DNA of 64,000 bases from Methanoplanus endosymbiosus. GTDB lineage: Archaea; Halobacteriota; Methanomicrobia; Methanomicrobiales; Methanomicrobiaceae. Positions 1 to 9,511 of the stretch are shown here, piece by piece; position 1 is the first letter of the stretch; each line of letters starts with the position of its first letter. The translations under genes and the position numbers were made by a program. The stretch is taken from NCBI RefSeq assembly GCF_024662215.1, contig NZ_CP096115.1:1116001-1180000 (forward strand). Direction: 5' to 3'. Under the pieces are notes generated by a model. The model saw only the letters and a list, made by a program, of their open reading frames with translations. It ran no database searches and was not told the origin of the DNA.

Positions 1-1330
1 ATTGCCTGTTGCATAACAGTTTGTTATTTTGCCCTTATTATTTCTACCAACAAGACCACCGGCTTGTTCTGTTGTAGCAGTGGCACCGCCCGTTGCATAA
101 CAGTTTGTTAAGGTGCTATCTTTATTATAACCATTATAACCAACAAGACCACCGGCTTGCTTTGTAGCAGAAGCATTACCCGTTGCAGAACAATTCGTTA
201 GGGAGCCACCATTATTCACCCCAACAAGACCACCGGCTTGTTCTGTTGTAGCATTGGCACTGCCCGTTGCATAACATTTTGTTAAGGTGCCAGAATTATA
301 ACCGGCAAGACCGCCGGCACCAGATTCTGCAGTGGCATTACCCGTTGCATAACAGTTTGTTAAGAGGCCAGAATAAATATGACCAGCAAGACCGCCGGCA
401 CCAGATTCTGCGGCGGCATTACCCGTTGCATAACAATTTGTTAAGGTGGCATAATTATTAAGATCACCAACAAGACCGCCGGCACCAGATTCTGCGGTGG
501 CACTGCCCGTTGCAGAACAGTTTGTTAAGGTGCCCCTATCTTTAGAACCAACAAGACCGCCGGCATACTTATTTGCAGTGGCATTGCCTGTTGCATAACA
601 GTTTGTTAAGAGGCCACTACCATCATAACCAACAAGACCACCGGCAGATTCTGTTGTAGCATTGGCACTGCCCGTTGCATAACTATCTGTTATGGTACTG
701 GTATCAGATTTAGAACTAGAACCAACAAGACCGCCGGCATACTTATTTGCAGTGGCATTACCTGTTGCATAACAGTTTGTTAAGGTGTTAGCCAAATCAT
801 AACCAGCAAGACCACCGGCATGTTCTATTGTAGCAGTGGCACTGCCTGTTGCAGAACAGTTTGTTAAGGTGCTATAATAACTAATACCAACAAGACCACC
901 GGCATAATCACGTCCCGCAATGACATTCCCGGTTGCAGAACAGTTGGTTATTTTGCCATTTCGATTATAACCAGCAAGACCACCGGCTTGCTTTGTAGCA
1001 GAAGCATTACCCGTTGCAGAACAATTCGTTAGGGAGCCACCATCATTCTTCCCAACAAGACCACCGGCAGAACCACCAGCAGCAGTGGCATTGCATGCTG
1101 CAGAACAGTTGATTATTGTACCGGAATTCCATCCAACAAGACCGCCGGCATAATTACGTCCCGCAATGACATTCCCGGTTGCAGAACAGTTGGTTATTGT
1201 ACCGGAATTCCATCCAACAAGACAGCTTGCATTATCAACCACAGATGTGGAGTCACCTGTTGCAGAACAGTTTTCAATTAAACCACAATTCCAGCCGGCA
1301 AGAATACCAACACTATTATTTCCTTTTACT
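1..1330 (-). repeat. GLUG-coding tandem repeats, fourth block
   Basis: At least 15 repeats of about 78-87 bp occur in codon phase, each carrying a CAAGACCACCGGC-like segment (plus-strand view) that encodes AGGLVG. Some copies are nearly identical. The roughly 100 bp at 139-238 recur at about 970-1069 with few changes (offset 831 bp), and 903-958 recurs at about 1149-1204. This points to recent duplication or gene conversion inside the gene. Confidence 0.8.
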
Positions 1331-4300
1331 CCAACACCGGCAGTTTCAATATTTAAATCTCTTATAGCTCCGCCGGAACCGACATATCCAAATAGACCAA
1401 GATTATCTGAACCACTTTCATCCAGCGTAAAATTAAAGATTGAATATACCTGACCGTCAAAACTCCCGGTGAAATAAGTACTAATATTACCTATCGTCTC
1501 AGTAGGTCCGCTTTCATTAAGAGCTATATCATTGACCAGACTAAAATTACTGCCCCAGTCTTCAGAATGTCCGGACAGATAAATCAGATCTTCCTCTGTG
1601 CTGATATTATAAGGGTCATCTGAAGTGCCGCTGCCCCCGCTGTATTTCTGAATCGAAATTAAAGTAAAGTCAAGAGTTTCAGTCTCACCTGATTCAAGCA
1701 CCACAACCGAAAATGCAGGACTGGAAGTATAACCACTATGGGATATTGTTACATTATACATCCCTTCCGGAATCTCAGAGAGAGTTGCATTGGTAGTCCT
1801 GATGGTATCAACACCGTTCAGGAAAACTTCTGCACCCGCCGGAGTCGAGTTTACATTAATAGTGCCAGTACCAAAAGACTGCCACTGAAATATTGGATAG
1901 TGTCCTTTGTAACTAAATGCCCTCCAGACTTTTGCTGAGTCAGCATCAGTGCTTATAATACCCGAAGACCAATTCAGACCATTATTTTCCGTAGTTCCGG
2001 TTAGGAATTCATAGTCCTTAAACTTAGTAATATCTGAAATATGGGTGCCTGAATCACCTTCATTCCCGGTATAACGATAACAATTATCAATAGTTCCGCT
2101 ATTAACCCCAACAAGTCCGCCGGAATTACTATCTCCAACACCTCTTCCGGTTGCATAACAATTGACAATATCTCCTTTATTATCACCAACAAGTCCACCG
2201 GAATGACTATTGCCAATACCACTTCCGGTTGCATAACAATTGGTTATGGTGCCATCAAAATCGTTATTTCCAACAAGACCGCCGACATAATTATCAGATG
2301 TGGCATTACCAACTGAGTAACTGTCTGTAATTGTACCATGATTAACTCCAGCAAGACCACCGACATTAAAGTGGTCTGAAGAACTGGCGATTGCATCACC
2401 CGTAGAATAACAATATATTATTTCACTGCCGTCGGCATTCTCTCCAACAAGACCTCCGGCGTTATTAGAAAAGAGAGTAGTGGCATTACCAGTAGCAAAA
2501 CTATTTATAATCTTACCATTATTACGCCCGACAAGAGCACCAACATTATAATGAGAGATCTCGGCATAAACGGAGGCACTACAATTATTTATAATACTGT
2601 TGTCATTAGTGCCAACAAGTCCACCGCCGTAATTTCTACTACAGGTTGCACTACCGGTAGCTGTACAGTTTATTAACTGGCTGTTTCCCTCATTAAAACC
2701 AATAAGACCACCGACATAATCAACGGCAGCAGTTGAATCACCAGTAACAGAACAATTTGTTATTATGCCCCCGCTGTTTTTTCCGGCAAGAATACCAACA
2801 GAGGTATTCCCATTAACGCCACCTGCTCCTGCTTCAACTCCCAGGTTTTTAATTTCTCCACCGGAAATGTAACCAAAAAGACCAATATTATCAGAGCTAC
2901 TCTTATCAATTGTAAAATTGCTTATGGTATAACCCTGGCCGTCAAAACTGCCGGTAAACTTGGTAATTGAATTACCAATGGTCTCAGCCGGACTGCTGAC
3001 AAGGGCAATATTATTAATCACACTGAAATTACTGCCCCAGTCTTCAGAATGTCCGGAGAGGTAGATCAGGTCTTCTTCTGTGCTGATATTGTAAGGGTCA
3101 TCTGAAGTACCGCTGCCGCCGCTGTATTTCTGATCCAAAGTTAAAGTAAAGTCAACAGTTTCAGTCTCACCTGATTCAAGTGTCACTTCATCGCTGGCGT
3201 TGTCATAGCCGTCAAGTTCAACGGTTATGTTGTAGGTGCCAGCCAGATAATTGGTGAAAGTAAAATTGGTGTAATTGCCCGTGCTCTCGCCGTCTATGTA
3301 GATCAGAGCACTGGAAGGTGTAGAGTTTACCTGTAGTGTTCCAACATCTCTTTCCAGTGTGAAGTCGGCATATGCTGTTGTACCATCGGCAAGCATAATT
3401 GTCTGATATTTTGTCCCATAACCGTCTTTTGTTACTGATACATTATAATACCCTTCCGGAATCTCAGAGATAGTTGTATTAGTAACTACCTCAGTATCAG
3501 CCCCGTTTAAGTAAACTGTCGCTCCGTCAGGATCTGAATTAATCCGAAGAGTTCCATTTCCAAAAGACTGCCACTGGAAGAAAGGATACTGGCACTTATA
3601 TGTGGATACTCTCCATGTTTTCGACAAATCAGCATCAGTGCTGATTATGCCTGTTGACCAGTTCAGACCGTTATTTACCGTACTTCCGGTAAGGAAATCA
3701 TAGTCCCTGAATTTCGTCATATCAGAAATATAGGTGCCGTAACTATTGCCGTTGTCAGCATAACGATAACAATTATTTATGTTACCGTTATAGTTCTTGT
3801 CCCCAATAAGACCACCGGCATATGTATCAGCAGTGGCATTGCCTGTTGCATAACAGTTGGTTAAGTCGCCTCCAAAATTATAACCAATAAGACCACCGGC
3901 ATATGTATCAGCAGTGGCATTGCCTGTTGCATAACAGTTGGTTAAGGCATCACAATTAGTATAACCAACAAGACCACCGGCATGTGTAGCAGCAGTGGCA
4001 TTGCCTGTTGCATAACAGTTTGTTAAGGTGCTAATATCATAACCAACAAGACCACCGGCATCCTTATTTGCAGTGGCACTGCCAGTTGCATAACAGTTTG
4101 TTAAGGTGCCGAAATTATAACTAACAAGACCACCGGCATAGTCACCAGCAGCAGTGGCACTGCCAGTTGCGGAACAATTAGTTATTGTGCCTTCATTAAC
4201 ACCAACAAGACCACTGACATATCCTTTTGCAGTGGCACTGCCAGTTGCATAACAGTTTGTTAAGGTGCCTAAATTATAACTAACAAGACCACCGGCAAAA

Positions 4301-5940
4301 TTCATTGTTGCAGAAGTATTACCAGTTGCATAACAGTTTGTTAAAGTGCCAGAATTAAAACCAACAAGTACACCAACATAACTCTTCCCTGTTACACCAT
4401 CATCACAAGCTTCAACTCCAAGGTTCTTAATATCTCCACCAGTATGGACATAACCAAACAGACCAACATTATCAGAATCACTTTTATCCATCGTGAAATT
4501 GCTTATGGTATAATCCTGACCGTCAAAACTGCCGGTAAACCTGGTACTCGAATTACCAATCGTCTCAGTCGGACTTCCGGAAGAGAGGGAGATGTTATCT
4601 GTCAGAATAAAGTAATTACCCGGACCCCAGTTCCCGGAATCAGTTGATAATTCAATAAGATCCTCTTTAGTGCTTATCTGATAAGGATTCAAGGAGGAAC
4701 CATCCCCCCCGCTGTATTTTATTTCAGTTAAAGTAAAATCAACCGCTTTGGTTTCATCCGATCCAAGCGTCAGCAGCAAAAATTCCGGTGAGGAAGCATA
4801 ACCATCACGTACAACTGTGACATTATATTCACCCTCAGCTATATCAGATAAAACTGCATTGGTTGTAACCCCGGTATCAACCCCATTTAGGTAAACTTTC
4901 GCCCCATCAGGATCTGAATTTACCTGAAGAGTTCCGGTTTTAAAAGTCTGCCACTGGAACACCGGGAACTGGCTTTTATCTGCAAACGCCTTCCAAATCT
5001 TTGAATGATCGGCATCATTACTGATAATGTCAGGTGACCATGCAAGACCTTCATTGGGTGTCGTTCCGGTGAGGAATGCAATGTCCATGAACTTCGTCAG
5101 ATTAGATACATATATGCCGTTAAGATTTCCTCCGTTATAATGCCTGTAACAGTTTGTTAAGGTGCTAATATCATAACCAACAAGACCACCGCCATTGGCA
5201 TCACCAGTAGCATAACAGTTTGTTATTGGGCCTTCATTACATCCTACAAGACCACCGGCATCCTTATTTGCAGTGGCACTGCCCGTTGCATAACAGTTTG
5301 TTAAGGTGACGCCTTGATTATGACCAACAAGACCACCGGCAGAGTCCGTTGCAGTGACATTGCCAGTTGCATAACAGTTTGTTAAGGTGCCTAAATTATA
5401 ACCAACAAGACCACCAACATTAACTGAACCAGTTGCATCACCCGTTGCAGAGCAGTTAATAATTCTGCCCAAATTTGCTCCGGCAAGAACACCAACATGA
5501 CTCTTCCCTGTTACACCATCACACCCAGCCTCAACACCAAGATTTTTAATTTCTGCAACGGAATTAAGACAACCAAAAAGACCAACACAATCAGAACCAC
5601 TTTTATCCATCGTAAAATCACTTATGATATAACCCTGGCCGTCAAAACTACCGGCGAAATTATCACCAAAATTACCAATTGTCTCAGTCGGACTGTTGAC
5701 AAGGGCAATGTCATTGGCCAGGATGAAATATTTATCTCCGCCCCAGTTTCCGGAGTCTGTTGAAAGGGAGATGATGTCCGCCCCTGTACTTATCTGATAG
5801 GGATTACCGGAGGAACCATCTCCACCGCTGTAAGCACTCACAGTTCCCGTCAATACAAGTATTGCCACAAATAATGACAATAAAAAAACTCTAAAGTAAG
5901 AGAAACCTACTACGCCCGAATAAAAACGCTGACACTCCAT
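1..5940 (-). CDS. Giant secreted GLUG/PEGA repeat surface protein (3' end outside window)
   Basis: This frame is open from the ATG at 5940 to the window edge, so 1980 codons are visible and the C-terminus is missing. Residues 1-27 form a signal peptide (hydrophobic run, then VSA). The mature protein has four blocks. Each opens with a YSGGDGSS/NPYQIST-like segment and continues with GLUG-type repeats of about 26-29 residues (consensus GGLVGYN, GTLTNCYATG). PEGA domains separate the blocks: one near 4950-4720, two in tandem near 3550-3150, one near 1860-1640. Repeat number rises towards the C-terminus, roughly 5, 8, 9 and at least 15. GLUG and PEGA domains are typical of extracellular adhesins and S-layer-associated proteins; an adhesive or cell-surface role is inferred. 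A GGGGAG ribosome-binding site lies about 10 nt upstream. A membrane or sorting signal would be expected beyond position 1. Confidence 0.85.
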   Translation of the reverse strand, partial: MECQRFYSGVVGFSYFRVFLLSLFVAILVLTGTVSAYSGGDGSSGNPYQISTGADIISLSTDSGNWGGDKYFILANDIALVNSPTETIGNFGDNFAGSFDGQGYIISDFTMDKSGSDCVGLFGCLNSVAEIKNLGVEAGCDGVTGKSHVGVLAGANLGRIINCSATGDATGSVNVGGLVGYNLGTLTNCYATGNVTATDSAGGLVGHNQGVTLTNCYATGSATANKDAGGLVGCNEGPITNCYATGDANGGGLVGYDISTLTNCYRHYNGGNLNGIYVSNLTKFMDIAFLTGTTPNEGLAWSPDIISNDADHSKIWKAFADKSQFPVFQWQTFKTGTLQVNSDPDGAKVYLNGVDTGVTTNAVLSDIAEGEYNVTVVRDGYASSPEFLLLTLGSDETKAVDFTLTEIKYSGGDGSSLNPYQISTKEDLIELSTDSGNWGPGNYFILTDNISLSSGSPTETIGNSSTRFTGSFDGQDYTISNFTMDKSDSDNVGLFGYVHTGGDIKNLGVEACDDGVTGKSYVGVLVGFNSGTLTNCYATGNTSATMNFAGGLVSYNLGTLTNCYATGSATAKGYVSGLVGVNEGTITNCSATGSATAAGDYAGGLVSYNFGTLTNCYATGSATANKDAGGLVGYDISTLTNCYATGNATAATHAGGLVGYTNCDALTNCYATGNATADTYAGGLIGYNFGGDLTNCYATGNATADTYAGGLIGDKNYNGNINNCYRYADNGNSYGTYISDMTKFRDYDFLTGSTVNNGLNWSTGIISTDADLSKTWRVSTYKCQYPFFQWQSFGNGTLRINSDPDGATVYLNGADTEVVTNTTISEIPEGYYNVSVTKDGYGTKYQTIMLADGTTAYADFTLERDVGTLQVNSTPSSALIYIDGESTGNYTNFTFTNYLAGTYNITVELDGYDNASDEVTLESGETETVDFTLTLDQKYSGGSGTSDDPYNISTEEDLIYLSGHSEDWGSNFSVINNIALVSSPAETIGNSITKFTGSFDGQGYTISNFTIDKSSSDNIGLFGYISGGEIKNLGVEAGAGGVNGNTSVGILAGKNSGGIITNCSVTGDSTAAVDYVGGLIGFNEGNSQLINCTATGSATCSRNYGGGLVGTNDNSIINNCSASVYAEISHYNVGALVGRNNGKIINSFATGNATTLFSNNAGGLVGENADGSEIIYCYSTGDAIASSSDHFNVGGLAGVNHGTITDSYSVGNATSDNYVGGLVGNNDFDGTITNCYATGSGIGNSHSGGLVGDNKGDIVNCYATGRGVGDSNSGGLVGVNSGTIDNCYRYTGNEGDSGTHISDITKFKDYEFLTGTTENNGLNWSSGIISTDADSAKVWRAFSYKGHYPIFQWQSFGTGTINVNSTPAGAEVFLNGVDTIRTTNATLSEIPEGMYNVTISHSGYTSSPAFSVVVLESGETETLDFTLISIQKYSGGSGTSDDPYNISTEEDLIYLSGHSEDWGSNFSLVNDIALNESGPTETIGNISTYFTGSFDGQVYSIFNFTLDESGSDNLGLFGYVGSGGAIRDLNIETAGVGVKGNNSVGILAGWNCGLIENCSATGDSTSVVDNASCLVGWNSGTITNCSATGNVIAGRNYAGGLVGWNSGTIINCSAACNATAAGGSAGGLVGKNDGGSLTNCSATGNASATKQAGGLAGYNRNGKITNCSATGNVIAGRDYAGGLVGISYYSTLTNCSATGSATATIEHAGGLAGYDLANTLTNCYATGNATANKYAGGLVGSSSKSDTSTITDSYATGSANATTESAGGLVGYDGSGLLTNCYATGNATANKYAGGLVGSKDRGTLTNCSATGSATAESGAGGLVGDLNNYATLTNCYATGNAAAESGAGGLAGHIYSGLLTNCYATGNATAESGAGGLAGYNSGTLTKCYATGSANATTEQAGGLVGVNNGGSLTNCSATGNASATKQAGGLVGYNGYNKDSTLTNCYATGGATATTEQAGGLVGRNNKGKITNCYATGN

Positions 5941-6040
5941 TATAACCCAACTCCCCGAAACTTATGAGTAGAACCACCTACCCAGATTTGCAAATTAATA
6001 TCGCATTTATGGTAACTTTTGACGGCCCCGCCATCCGGAA

Positions 6041-6056
6041 ATAATATATAATATAT
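6041..6056 (-). promoter_or_regulatory. Probable TATA box of the GLUG/PEGA gene
   Basis: An AT-only stretch, read on the minus strand as GATATATTATATATTATT, lies about 100 nt upstream of the ATG at 5940. It is the strongest archaeal TATA candidate in the 5' region and implies a leader of roughly 75 nt. Identified by eye only. Confidence 0.45.
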
Positions 6057-6753
6057 CCTTTGCACCGATGAAAAAAATAAACAAGATTTACGGATACAAA
6101 AACTTCACTCATATCAGCCTCCAACCGACACCATAATGAAGTATATTACAAAGTCATCCTTACCAATCAGACCATAATTAAATTATACTGAATTATGTCT
6201 CCAATGAGTTATAATAATATTCACCAATAAATCATTAAAATCTGAAAAATTGTGAATAATATTGCCACATTACAGAGATTATTACAAAATATTTCGACAC
6301 ATCATAAATCAAACCCGGACGGATCATTTCAGCGATTACAGAATCTATCATCCAAATAACCAGATACACATATTATCCGGAATAAATAGATTGAATATTT
6401 ACACATTATATTTGTTTATATTTCGCAACAAAAAAGTAGAAGATAAACAATCTGACAGAACAGTCAGCATCAAAGCCCCGCATAAAACCCGGAAATTCCC
6501 ATACTGATTTAATCCCCATTAACGAAAAAAATTGTATGATAAACCAATCCGACATAAACCACATACGGGTTTATAAATATTTTAAGAACTGAATCATACC
6601 CTGCCTAATACCCGGACATTTCAGATATTTCCAGTAAAAAATTATAAAGACTAAAAAGGCAAATTATTCATAGAGTTCATTAACCGGTATGAAATGAACA
6701 CAAAAGTCATATTGACGTAAATATGTCAAAGATGATGTAAAGAACACATAACA

Positions 6754-6774
6754 GGAAATAATTTTGATATTTCC
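6754..6774 (+). promoter_or_regulatory. Inverted repeat in the leader of the PEGA-protein gene
   Basis: GGAAATA (6754-6760) and TATTTCC (6768-6774) are perfect 7-bp arms around a 7-nt loop, ending 17 nt before the ATG at 6792. A second palindrome, TTGAC/GTCAA (6712-6716 and 6725-6729), lies further upstream. Either could be an operator or a leader hairpin. Confidence 0.35.
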
Positions 6775-6791
6775 TAACTATGGTGATTAAG

Positions 6792-7469
6792 ATGAGAAAG
6801 GTATGTTTATCAGGAATTTTACTGCTATCCGTAATTCTCCTCGCAGGTGCAGCATCAGCCGCATCTGTAGGCGGAGATCAGGGATGGTATAATATCCACT
6901 GCAATGTGGACGGTGCAGCAGTCTATATGGACGGAGAATACAAAGGCGAGATTGTAAACGGAATACTTACAGTGCCTGTGTACTCCACCGGAACTCCGTA
7001 CAAAACAATTTCAGTTGAAATGCCGGGCTACACAACATGGTTTGAGAACATTGACACAAACCCGGCAATGGGCGAGCAGGAAGATATCTATGCTACATTG
7101 AACCCTTCCACTGAACCGACTCCGGCACCAATAGGCGGCGACACAGGATACTACGTTGTGTACTGCAATGTTGACGGTGCTGACGTTTACTTTGGTTCAG
7201 ACTACAAAGGACAGACAGCAAACGGCGAACTCACAGTTGAGATTTACACAACCGGAACCCCGTACACAACATATTCTGTTCAGAAGAGTGGATATACACC
7301 ATTTACAGCACAGATTTCAGACTATCCTGCAAAGGGCGAGACTGTAAAGCTTCATGCAACCTTAAACCCTGCACCACAGCCAACAAAGTCGCCTGTCGCA
7401 CCCGGAATCATCATGATCTCAGTTATGGGTGCCCTCCTCTGCGGATTCTTAATCTCCAGAAGAGAATAA
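6792..7469 (+). CDS. Secreted, membrane-anchored protein with two PEGA-like repeats
   Basis: The product is about 225 residues. It has an N-terminal signal peptide (MRKVCLSGILLLSVILLAG, cut near ASA) and two tandem PEGA-like repeats (about residues 25-107 and 115-197), each starting GGDxGWY/YY with CNVDGAxVYxxxxYKG. A Pro/Thr/Ser linker and a C-terminal membrane helix ending in RRE follow. The two repeats are clearly homologous, so they arose by internal duplication. I chose the ATG at 6792 because GGTGAT sits 4 nt upstream of it; an in-frame ATG at 6780 precedes that site. The C-terminal anchor suggests display on the cell surface. Function is unknown. It lies head to head with the GLUG/PEGA giant, which shares the PEGA fold. 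Confidence 0.8.
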   Translation: MRKVCLSGILLLSVILLAGAASAASVGGDQGWYNIHCNVDGAAVYMDGEYKGEIVNGILTVPVYSTGTPYKTISVEMPGYTTWFENIDTNPAMGEQEDIYATLNPSTEPTPAPIGGDTGYYVVYCNVDGADVYFGSDYKGQTANGELTVEIYTTGTPYTTYSVQKSGYTPFTAQISDYPAKGETVKLHATLNPAPQPTKSPVAPGIIMISVMGALLCGFLISRRE

Positions 7470-7475
7470 TTCAGA

Positions 7476-7515
7476 ATTTATGATCATTTGAAATGATCAT
7501 AAATCAACTTTTTTT
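7476..7515 (+). terminator. Hairpin plus T-run downstream of the PEGA gene
   Basis: Perfect 14-bp inverted arms (7476-7489 and 7491-7504, around a single G) begin six bases after the stop codon. They are followed by an eight-nucleotide spacer region and a run of seven T from 7509. An oligo-T end is the usual archaeal termination signal; the AT-rich palindrome may add stability. Confidence 0.55.
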
Positions 7516-7926
7516 AAAAAACGGAAATATTCCGGATTTCTTAAATAACCAGGCTATATAAGCAGGCCGGCAGTCAGTAACCAAAAAGTTCCGGCTGACA
7601 GAATAATTCATCCTACTCATCAGAAATTTTAGCCTTCCTGCCGGCCAATGAGACCGAAAAGCAGAGTTCAACAAAAATATTATTTCGCAAAACCCCAATA
7701 TCAGTACTTTAAAGATTCCGCAAATTTCATCACATAAGACCCCGGAGTTTTCTGCCTAAACTCAAATAGTTAAGTACTTCTCAATATTATATTGTGTCAA
7801 AACCTCTGCTGCGTGCCGTGGAATGTTTGCACAATCTGAATCAGACAAATGTTCAATATGATCTTGTTTTTTTGATGTACCAATTGCCAATCAATAGATA
7901 TATATTGCCTCCAAAACATCATCCTT
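7516..7926. other. Non-coding stretch before the transposase
   Basis: About 410 bp without a supported gene. The left end of the insertion sequence must lie here, but I could not find a terminal inverted repeat matching the other side. A 66-codon frame at 7794-7994 overlaps the transposase in another frame and looks spurious. Confidence 0.4.
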
Positions 7927-9084
7927 GTGGCAATATTTGGTCAAAAAAACAGCAAAATCCAGTCAGATACAGGACTGAAGCTTGGAAAACTTGAATTGAT
8001 CTGTGATATTATTGAGGATCATATCTCCTTTCCAGATGGCAGATATTATGATTCAAAAACAATTGTAAGAGGAACAATAGCAGCGGCATGTTCTAAAAAT
8101 TCGATTTCAGGACTTGTAAAAATGACAGATGGTTTGCCATCCCATACAACCTGTCTGAAATATTTACATAATATTGACATGGAGAAATTAGAATCAGATT
8201 CCTCTAAAATACTTTTATTGGCAGGGGAAGGCATAATTATAGAAGGCAGGGCTTACAATTTTGCTATTGATAAAACCCTCAAGCCATATTATGGGGTTAA
8301 AGACGAAGAAGAAGATCCTAATATTATACGCAACAAGAAGAAAGCATCGACAACCAAGTTCTTTGCTTACATGACTTTATCGATTGTGGACCAGGATAAG
8401 CACCTCACCCTTCTTGTTATTCCCTGGAAAGATAATGATAATAATTTTGATGGAATAAAAACATGTGTTGAGTTAATTCGGAGTTTAGGTCTGAAAATAA
8501 AATGTTTAATGTTAGACAGGGAGTTCTACACAGGTAAAATCTTTAGCTACCTAAAAGAATCAGATGTCCCACACCTCATGCCGGTGAAGCAACATGGTGA
8601 GGAACTCAAAAAGAATCTAAAAGGTAAAAAATCAAAATCCTTTAAACACACCCTAAATTCAAAATCAAAGTTCCCATTGGAGATAGAAATAGTTGACTGT
8701 ATTGTCTATCAAATGGGAAAGAAAGGCAAAAATGGTGTACTTCATCGAGCATTTGTAGTTTATAAGGTATGTAAATCTCCAAAATCGATTAGAAGATTGT
8801 ATAAACACAGATTTGCCATTGAGTCCACATATGTCCTTGCTAATAAAAGTGGTGCAAGGACATCCACTAAGGATCCGGTAGTTAGGTTTTATTATTTTTT
8901 AATCTCTTTTATAATACAGAACCATTGGGTTTCAATCAAATGGAAGAGATTTGCAAAACTTCAGAGGGGACCAAAGGTAATTTATAGAGATCGATTTCCC
9001 TTGCACCATTTTATCACTATCTTAATTAAAGAGGCTTGGGAGCATTTCCATTTATTGAGCCTTAATGAAATTGCCATAAGCTGA
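7927..9084 (+). CDS. IS4-like DDE transposase, probably ISH3 family
   Basis: This 385-residue protein has the layout of ISH3/IS4-type DDE transposases. The presumed catalytic residues are Asp in FAIDKTLKPYYG (about residue 113), Asp in MLDREFYTG (about residue 199) and Glu in YKHRFAIESTY (about residue 299), the last matching the YxxRFxIE signature. The frame starts at GTG 7927 and is intact with no frameshift, so it may be active. Codon use is AT-richer and Lys-richer than in neighbouring genes, fitting a mobile gene. I could not define terminal inverted repeats or a target duplication, so the element's boundaries are open. It lies in an intergenic space and interrupts no gene that I can recognise. 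Confidence 0.8.
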   Translation: MAIFGQKNSKIQSDTGLKLGKLELICDIIEDHISFPDGRYYDSKTIVRGTIAAACSKNSISGLVKMTDGLPSHTTCLKYLHNIDMEKLESDSSKILLLAGEGIIIEGRAYNFAIDKTLKPYYGVKDEEEDPNIIRNKKKASTTKFFAYMTLSIVDQDKHLTLLVIPWKDNDNNFDGIKTCVELIRSLGLKIKCLMLDREFYTGKIFSYLKESDVPHLMPVKQHGEELKKNLKGKKSKSFKHTLNSKSKFPLEIEIVDCIVYQMGKKGKNGVLHRAFVVYKVCKSPKSIRRLYKHRFAIESTYVLANKSGARTSTKDPVVRFYYFLISFIIQNHWVSIKWKRFAKLQRGPKVIYRDRFPLHHFITILIKEAWEHFHLLSLNEIAIS

Positions 9085-9511
9085 TATTCAGACATCTTCA
9101 TGAATTGAGTATGCAGATGGCCAGGTTTAGCGGTAGCTATTTTAAATTTTACAATATCTTTACTGGAAACGGTATAATTTCGATTCAAACTCATTTATTC
9201 AGACATTTATTCATGAAATATGAAGCAGTGTGTTGTGGTTCAAGTGGGATAAAATGGTGTTAACCAAAATCGGTTTACAAAATACATTTTTATCCCTCAA
9301 ATTTGAAATGCAGGACATTTGGATATAATATTCAATTTAGGGGCATACAGTAAGACATTTTTAAAACAATATTCATCAATTTTAAATATTAATCGAGCAC
9401 TTAATTTAAAGTACTGAATATATTAAATATTATTTCAAAGATAGATGGTGTAAATCAATAAAGACTATTAAATGAGAGAATCAATAAGTGTACCATAATT
9501 ATAAATGACCT
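9085..9511. other. Intergenic region after the transposase, right IS end and response-regulator promoter
   Basis: About 430 bp without a gene. Two similar segments of about 30 bp start TTCAGACAT near 9088 and 9197 and continue with TTCATGAA and a purine-rich end; they may belong to the IS terminus. The AT-rich stretch near 9418-9435 (AATATATTAAATATTATT) is a plausible TATA region for the gene at 9512. Confidence 0.4.

Larger units (their letters stand above)
5941..6791. other. Long AT-rich intergenic region between divergent surface-protein genes
   Basis: About 850 bp separate two divergently transcribed secreted-protein genes. I see the minus-strand TATA candidate near 6050, TATA-like sequences near 6571-6585 (TTTATAAATATTTTAA), and inverted repeats at 6712-6729 and 6754-6774. 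An 81-codon frame at 6262-6507 has no recognisable product or ribosome-binding site and is not called. No RNA gene is recognised. Confidence 0.5.

Noticed and set aside
267-461. 64-codon plus-strand frame with internal repeats
   Set aside because: Antisense to the GLUG repeats; the repeats in the product only mirror those of the real gene.
2001-2234. 77-codon minus-strand frame
   Set aside because: It lies in another frame of the GLUG repeats and its Val/Ile-rich product arises from the repeat codons.
1-5500. CRISPR-like array of regularly spaced repeats
   Set aside because: The repeats are 78-87 bp apart, imperfect, in codon phase and inside one long open frame encoding GLUG repeats; there are no short identical repeats with unique spacers.
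6262-6507. 81-codon plus-strand frame in the long intergenic gap
   Set aside because: No ribosome-binding site, no recognisable domain, unusual His/Tyr/Arg/Asn-rich composition; more likely chance in AT-rich DNA.
8982-9194. 70-codon minus-strand frame at the end of the transposase
   Set aside because: Mostly antisense to the transposase with no family features.
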